Part shown: positions 46,596 to 57,640 of the stretch, in pieces
Numbering within the stretch: the stretch's first letter is position 1
How the letters are laid out: each line of letters opens with the position of its first letter
Assembly (NCBI GenBank): GCA_029204225.1
Contig: CM055104.1
Location: 23,763,285 to 23,827,284, forward strand
Length of the DNA stretch: 64,000 bases
Reading direction: 5' to 3'
DNA from: Diphasiastrum complanatum
Lineage: Eukaryota > Streptophyta > Lycopodiopsida > Lycopodiales > Lycopodiaceae
The notes under the pieces: generated by a model
The model's database searches: none
What the model was told of the DNA's origin: nothing
Seen by the model: only the letters and a program-made list of their open reading frames with translations
Program-made: the position numbers and the translations under genes

Positions 46596-47212
46596 GAAGT
46601 TGGATCAAAGGTGAAAGCATGCATCCTCTATTATTACATACTTCTATGTGATAATTTGGGATGGTCATTCTATCGATACATATACTACTTATCTCAGTTA
46701 TTTCGTCAGAATTTAAATTCACCGTGCTCTGAAAAACCGTACGCCTCTAAAAATGGGCGACTAAACATTATCTCGTCACTTATTATATTGCTCATTCGAT
46801 TACTATAATAGCGCCATCACACTGCGGCAATGAACTTCTACGCTGGTCATCTTTTCCCACAAAACTTACCGTTCATTCTAGCGCTCGTGGGCTATAGAAG
46901 ATGGAACTATGAGAACAGCGCTATGATCATCGTTTCAAAACTATCCAGCTTCGGACTCCCTTTCATATCCATAGGGTACCCAAGGAGGATTACGCTTGTA
47001 GGATGATGTCAACCATCAGGAAAATTTCCCTTCCAAACCTCCCAAAAATGGAATACATTTAATGCAACCAGTGTATTTCTCAATAAAAGAAACGGCATCA
47101 ACAAAAGAAAACTAAATTAACAGTTTCATTAGCTACAGATTCACATGCACCTTTTGGAAAATCGTAGTAATCCCAAAATTAGTTTCGTGAGGAAGAAGAG
47201 ATCATAACCTAC
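45991..47212. other. No TE coding domain; putative intron of the MADS gene with a (CT)n microsatellite
   Basis: Follows the splice donor of the MADS exon on the minus strand. I could not find a K-domain or other MADS exon here. The 79-codon frame at 45984-46223 (+) matches nothing I know. Confidence 0.5.
46554..46591. repeat. (CT)n microsatellite
   Basis: About 19 CT units; on the transcribed strand of the MADS gene this is a GA tract. Confidence 0.97.
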
Positions 47213-47394
47213 CTTGAACTCGCATAATGGTCAAGCTTCCCTGTGCTTGAGAAGATGACGGCTGCAACTTGGGAATCACAAAGTACTGACAACTCACGAG
47301 CCTTCTTCAGCAGCCCGTTCTTCCGTTTTGAGAAGGTCACCTGCCGAACTGTTGCGTTCTCTATCCTCTTTATTTCAACCTTGCTGCGCCCCAT
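47213..47394 (-). CDS. MIKC-type MADS-box transcription factor, first coding exon
   Basis: The ATG at 47394 opens a complete MADS domain of about 60 residues: [51 protein letters not shown]. The N-terminal half (DNA contact, Lys/Arg-rich helix) and the dimerisation strand are intact. The exon ends in ..[12 protein letters not shown] plus two bases, followed by a good splice donor (AAG|GTAGGT at 47212). This is the standard end of exon 1 in type II (MIKC) genes. RKNGLLKKA instead of RRNGLLKKA and DSQVA instead of DAEVA are unusual but conservative. The frame upstream of the ATG is also open, but the MADS start is the conserved one. I and K domains are not found in the 1.2 kb that follows before TE sequence. 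The subfamily cannot be assigned from exon 1. It could be a truncated gene or one with a very long first intron. Confidence 0.85.
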
Positions 47395-48580
47395 GGATCT
47401 CAGTTTTTCTTCACTAAAAAATAGACGATTCTTCACTTTCTAGAATCTCATAACAGTAAACTGCCAAAGAAAAAATGAACCAGAACCTGCAGTAACTTCA
47501 CAATGTTGAATGTCAGACTTCCAAACAGCCAGACATATTTTGGCATTGTATTCCCAAGTCCAACTGGCTGCGCGGATACATTTTCTTATCTCATCAGTTT
47601 AAGAGTTACGAAGTCAGATTCTGAAACCTATTCATCAGATCCGCACTTCCTTGGAGTTTGAAAGCCGTCCTGAGAAAGATGCAAAACTACACAAAGCCGC
47701 ATGAGGAGGGAAGATCTTACCGTTTCATATCCAAGCGAATTTGAAACTACATCTAGGAGATCAAATCGAATGTATGAAACTTTGTGTTTTCTCTGCCGCC
47801 CTCTCATGAAGACTCTAGAGTCCAAGCTCCATAGTTAAGAAGACCGCGTAACGATCAAACGCTAATCAGTGACAGACGTGACGCCAGACATACTCCGTTA
47901 TCAATCTTTCAACTCCTCGCATAGAGTTTAGGCTAACAGCTACAGTACAACTGCAGCTTCTGAAAATCAGTAACGGATCCTATAAGCCTGCGACATGTGG
48001 GATGTAAGTTCTTTTGAGCAATTTGAACGGACTGCTAGGGAAACGTGGGTTTGAATGGGTGGATAAAGAGGTGCATGTGCCGACGTAGGACCCAATGATC
48101 ACGTGTGAAGAGTGCTGAATAGATAGTACGATGCTAAGCCCCCGAAGATAGGAAATTTAGTGCGACGGATGCCTAGGGTACTACCATATCTAGATTGCAT
48201 TCAAACTTTCTGATCTAGGAACTCATGAGTCATGCCCAAAAACACTCCAATATATCTGGCATGTAAGTGTACCGTGGCGATGCCAATTCTATTTCTGATG
48301 ACATTAAAATTTTGACTCATCTAAGTTGTCTTTAATTAATTTACAGTTTTTTTAAATTTGTTGATTTTTTTAAAAATATTAAGCATAAACTAGTTTATAG
48401 GCTTATATAAAAAATATTCAGATACTCTATGATATTAATCACAAGAAACACCTTGGTGCATTTATTTATATAAAAAACTAATAGGTACATTTAAAAAAGG
48501 GTAAACTCAAACAAGAGAGTAAATCTTGCACTACAACTACGATTAGTTTAGATCTCATGATTAAAAAACAAGTGCGAAAA
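47395..48580. other. Upstream region of the MADS exon; no gene seen
   Basis: Sequence of mixed composition without TE domains to about 48300, then AT-rich. On the minus strand it would hold the 5' UTR and promoter; I see no certain TATA or CArG element. The 65-codon frame at 47825-47628 is unsupported. Confidence 0.4.
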
Positions 48581-50178
48581 TTATGCTGATGTCAGTGGGA
48601 CGCTACCAATTGACTGCAACAAATCAGAAAAGTAAAGAGATGGTGAGTCATCTAATGAACGTAGATGAGATGAAGCAAACCCAGCCACCGTTGCCCGTTG
48701 TAGGATTGACAAGGTCTGAACACGTTGCAAGGCAATGAAAGCGACAAGAATAGAACCTGGAACACCTTGACACTCTGTCGCCCGATGGGAACACATGCAG
48801 AGAAATTCCTTAAAGCGTCGATGCAAGATGCCATATGTCTCAATTACCAAAGGAATGAAAGCATCAGTAGGGTGCCTATTGGATTAGTATTTTTTTTTTC
48901 TTTTGTGTTGCCACCCCTGCCACCTCTGTTGGTGTGAAAGCAGAGCAAGGCAATAGGTCACCACGCGTGGGATCAGCAACAACAACATCTACCAAAGTAC
49001 GAAGCTCATCCCGGGAGAGGACAATGTCAACATGTCTGCATGAAGAGTGACATGAGACTACTCTTTAAAGACATGAAAACCTCCATCTCAAGCTATAGCG
49101 GCTACTGCATCTATGACATCATGTGTAATTGTCCGCGTACTTCCAGAAGGATAGCGGAGGAGGTGGATAGCAAGAGCATCAATAGGCTGACCACAGACAC
49201 ACCTGGGGGAGACTCAAGGCCGAAGGATGAGGTAGCCCCAAGCAAAGAGGAAGAGAAGTAGTGAAGATGGCCAAACACAATCCCAATGATAAAATAACAG
49301 GTTGAACTGACAACCAAGCCCCCACACCCGAACCCGCACAAGAACGATGCCAAGTTCGATGCAACGCCGAAGGTGCCTCTGAGAGCATGCAAAAAAGGGT
49401 GAGTTTGTGCAAGTGCTTCAAGAGGGTCTCTTGCGAGTGATCTAAGCTGAAAATGAGAAGTTGTTCAAAAGCTTAATGACATGCTCGGGTAGAGGGGGGG
49501 GGGGGGGGGAAGCTCCTGCGCAGCGAGGAGGAGGTGCTGAAAAAGCAGAGAACCACTATCTACACGAGCAATGCAATAAACAAAAAGAGGGCGATGGTTA
49601 GATAGAAACTGAGAAGATAAAGTAGGGGCGACAATAGTCCAGTTCCCAAGAAAAGGTTAAGGTGTAGAAGAAACCTTAGAGAGAAGACCCACACTTCCAC
49701 AAGAAATGGGTAACAAAGCTTAATGCCGAGCTAAAACGCTCTACATACCATCCAAAGAACCAGAGCCCAGAAGGCTACCAAAAACATCCATAATAGAGCT
49801 ATCAAAGAAAGAAAGAAGTCGCAGAAAATCCTGAGTAGGAAAAAAAATCCGTAGCAAGTAAGAAGGACGCTGGATGAAGCAAGACATCAAGATGACAAAC
49901 ACGACCTGAGTGTCACCTAGCCGGGGAAGCAGATATGAATGAGCAACATCTTCTTGGAGAGCGTCGCTAAGAAAAGAAGAGTTGAAAAAAGCAAAACCAA
50001 AAGGAACACCAAGAATGTGAATGCCATCCGAAGGAGCAAGGAAGTTTGGAGGTGGAATAAAGTTCGGAGGAAGAACTTCTAAAGACCACACTAATCGCTT
50101 GCGAGGTTGAATAGACAAACCTGTTAGGCCAGTTTCGGCCAATTGAATGACATTATAATGTACACATATTGAAAACAA
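48581..50178 (-). pseudogene. LINE-type reverse transcriptase, C-terminal part (5'-truncated)
   Basis: The minus frame 50178-49741 has the post-catalytic region typical of a plant LINE family: GLTGLSIQP, HILGVPFG, LPRLGDTQVVFVIL, FIQRPSYLLR and FGSLLGSGSLD. Past several stops come a zinc motif-like CVCGQPID.., HLLRYPSG.., THDVIDAVAAIA (49090-49215) and a C-terminal part with PTDAFIPLVIETYG.. and LLQSIGSVP (48850-48581). The catalytic RT motifs (YADD) and the endonuclease are absent because the element is truncated upstream, as is usual for LINEs. A G16 run at 49494-49509 lies within it and breaks the frame. I see no target duplication. Confidence 0.75.
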
Positions 50179-50179
50179 T

Positions 50180-50930
50180 GTAAAGGGGCTTTCATGTCTA
50201 AATGATTATGAAGGTCTAAAATTGGTTGTTTAAAGATTCTTATAAGAATGAATATTCTTGGTAGGGTCATTGTTAAAGTAGTTATGATTGCAGATAAGGC
50301 CAAAATGTTAAAAGGTCATTGAGTATATTTTGCAATGGAAAGATTAATGCATTAGGATTAAGGAAAAGTTACTTTCAGGGTTTGTTATTAAGACAACTGA
50401 AGAGTCACTCTGAGTCGGTTTGCGATAAAAGTTTAATCAACCGCAAATGACTGTAAACAAAGGAGTTTTGGTACTTGTGGATTTTGCAAAGTTGTTTGTG
50501 GGAAGTCGAGCTGCGAATAAGTAGGTGATTTCAGTCAAACTAGGGGATGGTTGTTGGTAGTTGTTGAATGCTATTACTTGTTACTGTTGTCTCTGAAATG
50601 TCATTCGGTTTTAATTTGAGTATTAGTGTAAGGGTGAGAGCCAAATCATTGTCGTACAGTGTCTTGCATACTCTATATTTGCGTTGTAGGTAGCAAGAAG
50701 AATTTACATTGCTTAAGACCCTTTGAGCAGTAGCGACTAGAGTTTTTGTTGTACTATGTGCTACATTGTTCTTCAATAATCATACCATGATTGTTTTGGA
50801 TGTGTTGTTGGTTTACTATAAATGATATACTGTTAATTCTTACATTCATCGTTATCATCATTGCCAAATGTAAGGTTGTACTGATGTGAATTTAATTACA
50901 ATGGTGAAAGAAAAATAAAGAAAAGGAAAA
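50180..50930. other. LTR- or leader-like sequence of a gypsy element, no gene
   Basis: T-rich, no domain; ends where a coding gag on + begins. The 78-codon frame at 50776-50540 (minus) is unsupported. Probably the 5' part of the element whose gag follows. Confidence 0.35.
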
Positions 50931-51224
50931 ACCATCTATTCGAAATGACAAGGCGGTCACCATGGAAATTCAACAAGGTGGTATGTGATTCTGCAAAAAT
51001 TGCAATCCAAAAGGCCATTATATCAATAAAAGATCGAATGGCACACGATATTGTGGTATCTACAATATCTATAATCATTGGACTAACGATTGTAGAAGAT
51101 TGCAGATTGCACGTACTATAGGAGCATTTGTAGTACTGACACAGTAGCAACAATCACAGCCACAACCACAACAACAGCAACGACTATTGCCATATCAACA
51201 TGGACAACAAACACAACTACATAT
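50931..51224 (+). pseudogene. Retrotransposon gag fragment with two zinc knuckles
   Basis: The + reading gives a lysine-rich start, then CKNCNPKGHYIN.. and CGIYNIYNHWTNDCRR, the twin-knuckle pattern of Ty3/gypsy gag (one Cys replaced by Tyr in the second), followed by a glutamine-rich tail (QQSQPQPQQQQ). A stop lies in the tail. The frame is cut at about 51225, where the palindrome-rich sequence of the CACTA element begins, so that transposon appears to have inserted here. Confidence 0.65.
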
Positions 51225-51280
51225 ATGTGTGTTTTGCCACGCGAACCCGATACTTAGCCAAAATTTTGACATTTTTCTTA

Positions 51281-51689
51281 TGCGTGGCATTGCCACGCGT
51301 GGCATATCCACGACAAAACTTTTCCGAGGACCCTACGATGAAATCCAGGCTGGAGGTGAGGTCCGGCAAAAAAATTTCAATTCTGCCACGCAAATGTTTT
51401 TTAAACTAAAACTTGAAATATGAGCGCCAAAATATGTCGGCGTGGCACAACCACGCGTGGAAGTGCCACGTACGGTTGTAATTTAACCAATTATAATCTG
51501 ACATGATTTCTTTTGGGATTTTTCACTCATGGCAAATCTCCATAGAAATTTCCAAAGCGATGGCTTTTTTTATTGCCACGCGTGGCAAAATTTGTCAAAA
51601 AATTTGCCACGCGTGGCAATATTAAAACACAATACTTAGAAAAATTTTGCTTTGGAAATTTGCCACACGTGGCAGTGCCACGCATGGCA
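51281..51689. repeat. Subterminal palindromes TGCCACGCGTGGCA
   Basis: Exact or near copies at 51291-51304, 51448-51461 (CCACGCGTGG core), 51573-51588, 51604-51619, 51661-51674 (CACACGTGG variant) and 51676-51689 (CGCATGG variant), plus half sites at 51235, 51283, 51441 and 51465. CACTA elements carry clustered short subterminal repeats bound by the second element protein (TNPA in En/Spm); the position next to the 3' end of the transposase gene fits. Confidence 0.85.
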
Positions 51690-52420
51690 AAATTAGTTTG
51701 TTGTAAAAAATTTTTTTAATCTATTATAAATAATATGTTAATAAACAACAACTTTATGACTAATTTAAAAACAAAAAGGATTTTTTTTTAGATTTTAAAT
51801 AAGTGTATACCTATAATAAAATGTGGACTAAAAATTAAATGATCATTATCTCAAATTATTATGCTCTGACGAATTGAAGTTATTATCAGTTGAATATTAC
51901 ATGCTATCTTATGTATTTATGGACATTATGATGTGTTTCTATATTTAGAAAATTTTATAATCAAAATTTGACATAAATTTCAATATGGTATTAATGGATA
52001 AAAATATAAGCGTGAGCTTAATATGCATTTGAAAGGATGCTAAGTACCTTACATTTGAGAGCCGTGTGGTAGCTTGTTACGCTAATTTGTTGATAAAAAA
52101 ATTGCAATGTTATACACCTTTGTGTGTTTGCAAAGATCAATGAATAGTAGAACAATATTGTGGCAAAGTGTATTATTATCTCAAAGAAGATGTTTTTTAA
52201 TTGTAATATATAAATAATCAACACATATATATTTTAATTAGTTCACACATCTGTTAATATTGATAAATTTTTCTAATTCTAAGTGATTGCGAGATGCGTT
52301 TGAAATGAAACTTTAGAAATGCAACATCGTAGAAAAATATAATAATTTTAATTTGAAAACAATATATATTGACCACAATGGATCATTTTATGACAAAGTT
52401 ATTTGTGACATGTACAAAAT

Positions 52421-55400
52421 TTATTCATCATCGCAAGATTCAAATTCATTAGCCAATACATCTTGCAACTCATCTTCGCTAAGAAGATTTTCATCATCAC
52501 TATCGAAATCAAAACCTCTCTCAATATTGTCCTCATGCAAAGAATCATTGTTGTCCTCTTCATCATCTGAGTCGTCGGAATCATGAGAATCAATTCTCGA
52601 GTTTTCAATATTTCTAAAACTCAAAGATATATGTACGTCTTCATCAGATATACTTGTGTTGTCCAAATTTAGATCTTCCATTTCATTCTCAACATATGCA
52701 TTTTCGAATACATGTCTTGAGCGTGGCTTAATTTGAACAACATACCACCAATCTTTGTTTAGTCGATCTGGTTGAAAAAATACCTGCACATTTGGCAATG
52801 TTAGGATTAGATATTTGTTATGCTCACTTTTAATTCACAATAAATAGATGTAATGCAAAAGTAGTGTAGATGATTAATATAACACTGATCACAATTGACA
52901 AAAAAAAAAATGTGAAATTCATGCACACCTGTTCACAATGACAAGGCAACACCAATGTGTCTGAAAAGTCCATGCTTAATCACATCCTCTTGCAAATTCC
53001 CATTCTGTGTCAGATATGAATTGTCCCTTTGATCTTGCTTGTTGGGGTGTATCAAACATCCAGTCTATAGTGCATTGGTTGGACAATGGCTCGAGATCAT
53101 GTGAAGGTGTAGCTTGACCTCTACGCCTATTGCGTCAGTGTCGATTTCTAGTCAATACCTTTTTTTTTTTCCCTTCTTCATATAATTCTAACCATTTATC
53201 CATTACTCCTGAATTATATAGCATGAAGGTTGAAATTTTTTCTCTCAAACTAGGTGTCATTTTTTTAAAACTACCCATACCTTGAGGTTTTTCACCTTTC
53301 ACCTCATTGCTTTCCTCATCATGCCATAGTCGTGGAGCAGATGGATCTATTTGAAACAAAACTTCGGTAACATAAAATAAAGATTCTTGCACTAACCATC
53401 TCTCTGACATGCTTTCCTCTAGCCTTGTCTTCTGACGCACAAAATCTTTCAACACTTTCATGAATCTCTCCAAGAAAAACATCCACCTACGAAAAATTTT
53501 AATACATCAATGAGAACATTCTGTTATTTATAATTTGAAAGAATCACACTACATTTTTTTGAAACCACTAAAATCAAATTCAAGTGTATTATACCTTGAG
53601 TGCACAGGTACCAACTTTTTGGACCAAGTGCACAAGCAGATGCACCTGTATCTCTAGGATAGAAGTTGGAAAATCCCTCTCCAGCAAACATACATCCTCC
53701 ACCATATCTTCTTGTTTTGTTTGCACATCTATCTTTCGAATCTCCTTATCACACATCCATCTACATCATGTTTGTAGTATAACTAGATTTTAGTACGTTC
53801 ATATTATTTTATCAACCTTGTATTAGAAAAAAAACACGCAATTTCATAAGATATCGATGTAAACAGAAAAATTTAATTACCTGACAACGGATGCTAATTT
53901 GTAAATGGCATCACGAAGTTGATCAGATAGACAGCCACGAATGCACATTGGAAATATGTACTCGACCATTTTCAACCAATCATGAGATTTTAGACCATGG
54001 AGTTTTCCTTCAATTGTGAATGATGTTCGTAGTGAATGAGCAAAACCCGTTGGTGTTCTCATCTCGCAAGTGACTGACCGTATGTACTTATACTCTTCTT
54101 TCATAAGAATCCAAGGGGCTCTTGGAATACTATAGGTATTTCCATCAGTACATAATTTTGGCCAATACTCTTTTTTTGTTTTTGATTCTTGTAGATCATG
54201 CCTGGCAGAAATACTGTCTTTGTTGCCCACCAAGTGTTTCCATATTGTTTCACCCACATTTTTGAATATGTGCATAGGATCAAGCAAGTGATTGATCAAA
54301 AGGTTATTCCAATATAGTAAACAATGAAAGATGGATAGTCTTTTCATACCATTGATTGGCTAAGTCTCAGATTCAATCCAAATTTTGTGCCAATCTGCCA
54401 CGGACATTCTCTTTGGAGGCATTCTTGTTTCTGATCTTCCTCCAAAGCCTCTTCTATGAGCATTTCTAAATGGATGATTTTCATCATGCAGGTACTTGCG
54501 ATGATTTTCATACACAACTTTGTTTAAATGACGTGAGTGGCGAGCATCAATATTTGGTCCACAAATGAGACAAGCGTGATATCCAGAAGTTGTAAAACCT
54601 AAAAGAATCAAATCCAATTCGTGTTATAAATAGAATTCTTTTAAAGAATAAATATTGCATACACAAAAATTAAAAATACAAACATTACAAGTGATTTCAT
54701 TTTATAGTCACGTGAACAATCGCCCAATCCCGGATAGTCATGCATAGTCCACATTAACATCGCACACAACAAAAATGTTTTGAATTGAAGTGGACGTGAG
54801 ATGTCATATGCTTGGACTCCCTTCCATAGTAGTTCTAGTTTCTTCAATCAATGGTGCAAAGTAGATATCCATATTTTTTACTATATGTTTTTCAGGAATT
54901 AGAAGTGCTAGCATGAGATGTCCTTTTTGGATGCTTAGCCAAGGTGGAATGTTATAGTTGACCAACACCACTGGCCAAGTAGACCACGTGCTTGACATTT
55001 TTTCAAAGGGGTTAACCCCAACTGTTGCAAGTCCAAATCTTATATTTCTTGTTTCACTTGCAAAACATGGATATTCTTTGTCAATGTGTTTCCATGCAGG
55101 AGAGTCTGAGGTACTCTCATGATCTCATCCGAAGAACGATGACTAGCATGCCAATTCACAAGTTCTGCAAGAGACTGCAACGAAACAATCGTTGCAATTG
55201 TGGGATTATTGGAAAGTGTCAGAACACCTTGCATGGGAGAGTGGTCCCTTGTAAGTCATCTCGATATCGAGGAGTATTGCATATAGGACAAGCTTTTAAC
55301 CCTCGATACTCACCACGATATAAGATGCAATCTTTTGGACAAGCATGATGCAATGTATAGTCCATTCCCATTGCACTCAACATTTTTCGTGCCTCACCTC

Positions 55401-55620
55401 TTGTCTCTAACATAGTGTTTCCTTCTGGGAGTAGTTTGCGCAATAACCTGTAAATAATGAAATGAATTTTCATAATATAAAATAAAAGATCATTTAGCCA
55501 ACTAAAACATTTGACTTGAACAACACATCTATTAAATTCTTAAAAAAAAAACTCAATCTTATTTACCCAAATAAGGATGTAACACTTGTATTACTCCATT
55601 TATATTTTGCTTGGAGGTTC
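52421..55620 (-). pseudogene. CACTA transposase, TNP2-like with DUF4218 and DUF4216
   Basis: In order on the minus strand: WSNTSVTSL (55600), RLLRKLLPEGN and GLKACPICNTPRY (55473-55219), the LLWKGVQAYD..LLCAMLMWTMHDYPG block (54998-54641), GYHACLICGPN..HRKYLHDENHPFR (54617-54360), LLDPMHIFKNVGETIWKHL (54347-53877), DUF4218 (about 53775-53135, WLVQESLFYVTEVL) and DUF4216 (52798-52421, QVFFQPDRLNKDWWYVVQIKPR) with an acidic tail. Splice-like donors (CAG|GTAATT near 53877, AAG|GTATAA near 53583) and acceptors (TTCGTAG|G near 53490, TTTTAG|G near 54600) separate the frames, so much of the fragmentation is introns, not decay. Some frameshifts remain near 54800-55050. The catalytic TNP2 region looks largely present. 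Confidence 0.85.
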
Positions 55621-55720
55621 AATATAAGCACCGAAGTGGCCAAACGAGATGTCTTTGCTCCAGGATATAATAGCGTGTTTGATTCTTCTCTCAATTTTTT
55701 TCCTCGGCACTAATAAATGA

Positions 55721-56074
55721 TTCACTATCATGTTCAGTGCGTTCTTCTACATCGTGATGCTCATAGACATTATTTCTCAAGTTGTTCATGATTTCAACTT
55801 CATCTTGAATGCAAAAATCATTTTCAGCACTTGATCTTGATTATGAAAAAGAAGAACAAGAAGATCGAGGCTGATTTGCTTTGGCACGTTGTTGTTCATC
55901 TATTTTCATCATGGCTCTAAACACCATACGCTCACGACGTGATAGTTGATTTATGTGCAGCCCATCGTATGCCAATCTTGTTTTGGATATGGAGTGACTA
56001 TTGTCATCGTCACTAGAGCTAGATGACAACTCATAGTCCTTCAAACATGGGAAACAAATTAACATATTCATCAA
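55721..56074 (-). pseudogene. Probable N-terminal exon of the CACTA transposase gene
   Basis: A Ser/Asp-rich segment (SSSSSDDDN) then ISKTRLAYDGLHINQLSRRERMVF at 56074-55841, continuing past a stop with an acidic stretch (DEVEIMNNLRNNVYEHHDVEERTEHDSES). Acidic N-termini ahead of the TNP2 domain are common in this family. The assignment rests on position and composition only. Confidence 0.45.
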
Positions 56075-56239
56075 TTAACATATCAGATTGTCATTCATGA
56101 AAATTAAAACTAAAATTAAGACATGCAAATCAAACACCATATCTTAAATTAAGGCATGCAATATGAAATATAAAAAAAACAAATAATTCACATTCAATAT
56201 AACTTGCTCTTACTAAATAGATAAAATGTATTTTGATAT

Positions 56240-56990
56240 TCACAAGGTACATGCTTGAGTTTGGCTCAAAGCCTTTTGTACACATCTTGGAAGAGAGCGA
56301 TTGAAGCTATATTTGATGAATAGCTCTTCACCACATTTAATGGGCCTTATCGCACATACCATTACGTATGTACTTTTTGAGTTCCTAGAAAAGTATTCTT
56401 CCTTTCCATTGGTGCGTTCCTCGAAATCACAATTAGTTAATGAAGGGTGCCCAATCGAACTATTTATATATGCAGCAATATTGCCATATTTTTCTTGAGG
56501 CCCATCAATGTACATATGATGTGATTTCAAAACATTTTCTCCTTGCACACGTCGCTCTTCCAAAGAACAAGCATTGGCATTCAAGCCATAAACCTGCATT
56601 CTCCATTGGTGACGACATAGAGCATGCCAATCACCCCAATTGTATTGAGGTCATGCATAAGGCATTAATGTGACAACACTATTCAAGGGGACATCAATGC
56701 TAGTCAAAGAAAATAAACCCAATCCCGTATTAGGAAAGTGCTCACTTGGCTTGATCATGTACATATGACCCCAATATGAAAATGATGTTTCATAAAACAT
56801 AATGGTAGTGGTACTCTATCAGGCCAACATGAATATTTCTTTCTATCAAAGGACTTAACCAATGCTTCTAGGTAGGGAGGAAGGGGAGACTCAGTCAATG
56901 AATTTAAAACATTCTTGGACCATCAATAGTACGTAAATTTGGTTGTTCATTTTCAAATCTTGTCAAAATGTGTCCAAGTCGTGTTCTTTT
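56240..56990 (-). pseudogene. SET-domain (lysine methyltransferase-like) remnant
   Basis: The minus frame 56599-56240 reads HMYIDGPQEKYGNIAAYINSS, PSLTNCDFEERTNG and AIRPIKCGEELFIKYSF. These are the SET signature N..A.YIN.S....NC and I..GEEL...Y in order and spacing. Upstream, past a stop at about 56655, the same strand has GLGLFSLTSIDVPLNSVV, the N-terminal SET strand. Between them WGDWHALCRHQWRM replaces the usual middle. Further upstream to 56990 is more unrecognised coding-like sequence. Typical SET enzymes methylate histone or other protein lysines. The stop and the altered middle suggest a dead or intron-containing copy. It lies in the same orientation just upstream of the transposase, so it may be a captured host fragment. 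Confidence 0.6.
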
Positions 56991-57094
56991 TTTTTTAAAG
57001 AGATAATTCACATTTGTCAATAAAGGCCTAAATAGTGGTTTTACTATTTTTGGCAGGTAGATAAGTGGATGAGGTCGTGTCTGGACTCATTCTA

Positions 57095-57640
57095 ATTGGC
57101 TAATATTAGTACATTGCATTTTGACTAGTCTTTCTAGGTTTTTGGGTAAGTACATAGAAGTTACCATTTTAGGGAATACTATTGGCAAGTGGCCAAATGA
57201 CATTTTGTTTTCATATCTTTGTGATTTCTTCTTGAGTTTCATTTGTTGATTCTCAAGGGAGTGCTTAGTGCATTGAAACAAGTTCAAAGAGAAAATCAGA
57301 TTATTGCAACATGGCAACCTCAAGTGGCTTCATGTTGGAAGGCAATGATAGGCTTGCCTTAATTAACTATTGTACTTGGAAGGTAAGGATTGAATCCTTG
57401 CTAGAGATGAATGAATTGATGGATATTGTTCTAGGTGTGGAGGAGAGACCTTTGGCACAACAAGATCAATTGAGGTATGACAATATGACAAAGAAAGCTC
57501 TACATGTGATCAAGATTAGTACATTGCATTTGGACTAGTTTTTCTAGGTTTTTTGGTAAAGTACCTAAAATTGCCATTTTAGGGCATACTATTGGCAAGT
57601 GGCCAAATGATATTTTGGCAGCTATAAATACTAGTACCAG
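57095..57640 (+). mobile_element. Copia J fragment: LTR piece, gag start, LTR piece
   Basis: 57107-57211 and 57519-57620 are a direct repeat of about 100 bases (ACATTGCATTTGACTAG-type start, GGCAAGTGGCCAAATGA end) flanking leader and gag start. No primer site is found between the left copy and gag. After the right copy a TATA-like GCTATAAATAC lies at 57622-57632, so this is U3 sequence with a promoter. The element is reduced to two LTR pieces and the gag N-terminus. Confidence 0.65.
57311..57538 (+). pseudogene. Copia J: gag N-terminus
   Basis: The ATG at 57311 starts a UBN2/DUF4219-type gag (CTWKVRIESLLEMNELMDIVLG) of about 65 codons, which then runs into LTR sequence. The codon series is intact, so the truncation is a clean internal deletion. 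Confidence 0.8.

Larger units (their letters stand above)
51225..56100 (-). mobile_element. CACTA (En/Spm) transposon; boundaries approximate
   Basis: Built of a palindrome-rich left arm (51225-51700), an AT-rich part to 52420 and a TNP2-type transposase on the minus strand (52421-55620, with an N-terminal part to 56074). The left boundary is placed where gag ends. I found neither a CACTA terminus nor matching subterminal repeats on the right, so the right end is lost or lies in the SET region. Confidence 0.7.

Noticed and set aside
48538-48552. CACTACAACTACG as a CACTA terminus
   Set aside because: 2.7 kb outside the palindrome arm, with no mirrored terminus and LINE sequence in between.
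48725-49261. Plus-strand frames over the LINE
   Set aside because: The minus strand carries the recognisable LINE blocks; these are shadows.
53584-53793. 69-codon plus-strand frame
   Set aside because: Antisense of the DUF4218 part of the CACTA transposase.
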